Source of the DNA: an uncultured Prevotella sp.
GTDB lineage: Bacteria > Bacteroidota > Bacteroidia > Bacteroidales > Bacteroidaceae
Direction of reading: 5' to 3'
DNA length: 5,281 nt
Assembly (NCBI GenBank): GCA_900553965.1
Contig: USFX01000182.1
Coordinates: forward strand, 1-5,281
The notes beneath the pieces were generated by a model, which had not been told where the DNA came from, ran no database searches, and saw nothing but the letters and a program-made list of their open reading frames with translations. The position numbers were made by a program, and so were the translations under genes. This document shows positions 5,083 through 5,281 of this stretch, in pieces. Position 1 is the stretch's first letter, and the number at the start of each line of letters is the position of its first letter.

Positions 5083-5124
5083 ATGTTTTTCTGTGTTAAA
5101 ACTATGTTTTTCTGTGTTTCAGAG
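5083..5124. repeat. two-copy 21-bp tandem repeat
   Basis: The 15-mer ATGTTTTTCTGTGTT occurs at 5083-5097 and again at 5104-5118, exactly 21 bp apart, with the 6-bp remainders differing. It starts one base after the 8-bp repeats. Two turns of helix separate the copies, so paired protein sites are possible, but a slippage duplication explains it equally well. Confidence 0.75.
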
Positions 5125-5235
5125 GCTACTGATATCAGACACAATTTTGTATGAAAGAACCTGCAGGAAGATAACACGAACGCTGTAGCGGATTTGCAAT
5201 CATGGGTGTTCGGAAAATAATGGAAAGGACTTGTA

Positions 5236-5272
5236 GAGACGTCACACCGTGGCGTCTCACTGTCCACGGTGT
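5236..5272. repeat. overlapping inverted repeats at the right edge
   Basis: GAGACGTCAC (5236-5245) pairs with GTGGCGTCTC (5249-5258) at 9 of 10 positions with a 3-base loop, the mismatch being a possible G-U pair. ACACCGTGG (5244-5252) also pairs perfectly with CCACGGTGT (5264-5272). The two hairpins share bases and exclude each other. The sequence resembles dispersed GAGACG palindromes of Bacteroidota and may continue beyond the window. Confidence 0.65.
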
Positions 5273-5281
5273 TGTGTCAGG

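Larger units (their letters stand above)
4934..5281. other. gene-free stretch upstream of the TonB-C promoter
   Basis: No convincing gene lies here on either strand. The longest open frame (minus strand, 5052-5267, 71 codons) has no family resemblance, is rich in Ser, Cys and Thr, and is built partly from the tandem repeat at 5083-5124 and the hairpin at the edge, so I do not call it. The stretch is AT-rich and holds the hairpins at 4965-5004, two small tandem repeats (5058-5081, 5083-5124), a 10-bp palindrome CTGATATCAG (5129-5138) and overlapping palindromes at 5236-5272. Confidence 0.7.

Noticed and set aside
1..5281. A new defence, secretion or biosynthetic system
   Set aside because: Every recognisable gene belongs to a known family with an ordinary role; no toxin, nuclease, reverse transcriptase, integrase or transposase gene is present.

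Overview
The window looks like a piece of a Bacteroidota chromosome, most likely Bacteroidales and possibly Prevotellaceae. Three things point there. Two promoters match the Bacteroidota type (TAnnTTTG at -7), and gene starts lack clear Shine-Dalgarno sites. The gene families are typical of the group: a membrane-anchored TPR regulator with a C-terminal helix-turn-helix, a small TonB-C lipoprotein and a cytidylate kinase-like protein. The gaps are packed with palindromic and tandem repeats. Gene bodies are visibly GC-rich and the main gene-free stretches AT-rich. The genus is inference.

All recognisable genes lie on the minus strand, so the order of transcription is from high to low coordinates. 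First comes a gene-free stretch (about 4911-5281) with short tandem repeats and several hairpins. A strong promoter at 4903-4933 then drives a TonB C-terminal-domain lipoprotein (4377-4847), followed after 52 bp by a TPR regulator with lipobox, membrane helix and HTH (2651-4324, GTG start). The two are probably cotranscribed. A long AT-rich foldback element (about 2438-2660) follows. A second promoter (2423-2430) starts a three-gene run: a MATE multidrug/Na+-type exporter (1038-2396), a cytidylate kinase-like P-loop protein (304-915) and the first 38 codons of a YfcE/MJ0936-type metallophosphoesterase (1-116, cut by the window edge).

The genes themselves are ordinary housekeeping and accessory genes, and I see no new multi-gene system. 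The unusual part is between the genes. Both gaps in the MATE-kinase-phosphoesterase run carry the same composite repeat: a 9-bp tandem array of the type nATGGGAGn, a conserved CTAAA-GCATATCA linker and a GC-rich palindrome. The stop codons of the MATE and TPR genes lie inside repeats, so mobile or expanding intergenic repeats seem to have trimmed or rewritten gene ends. Both promoters have an inverted repeat at the predicted transcription start.
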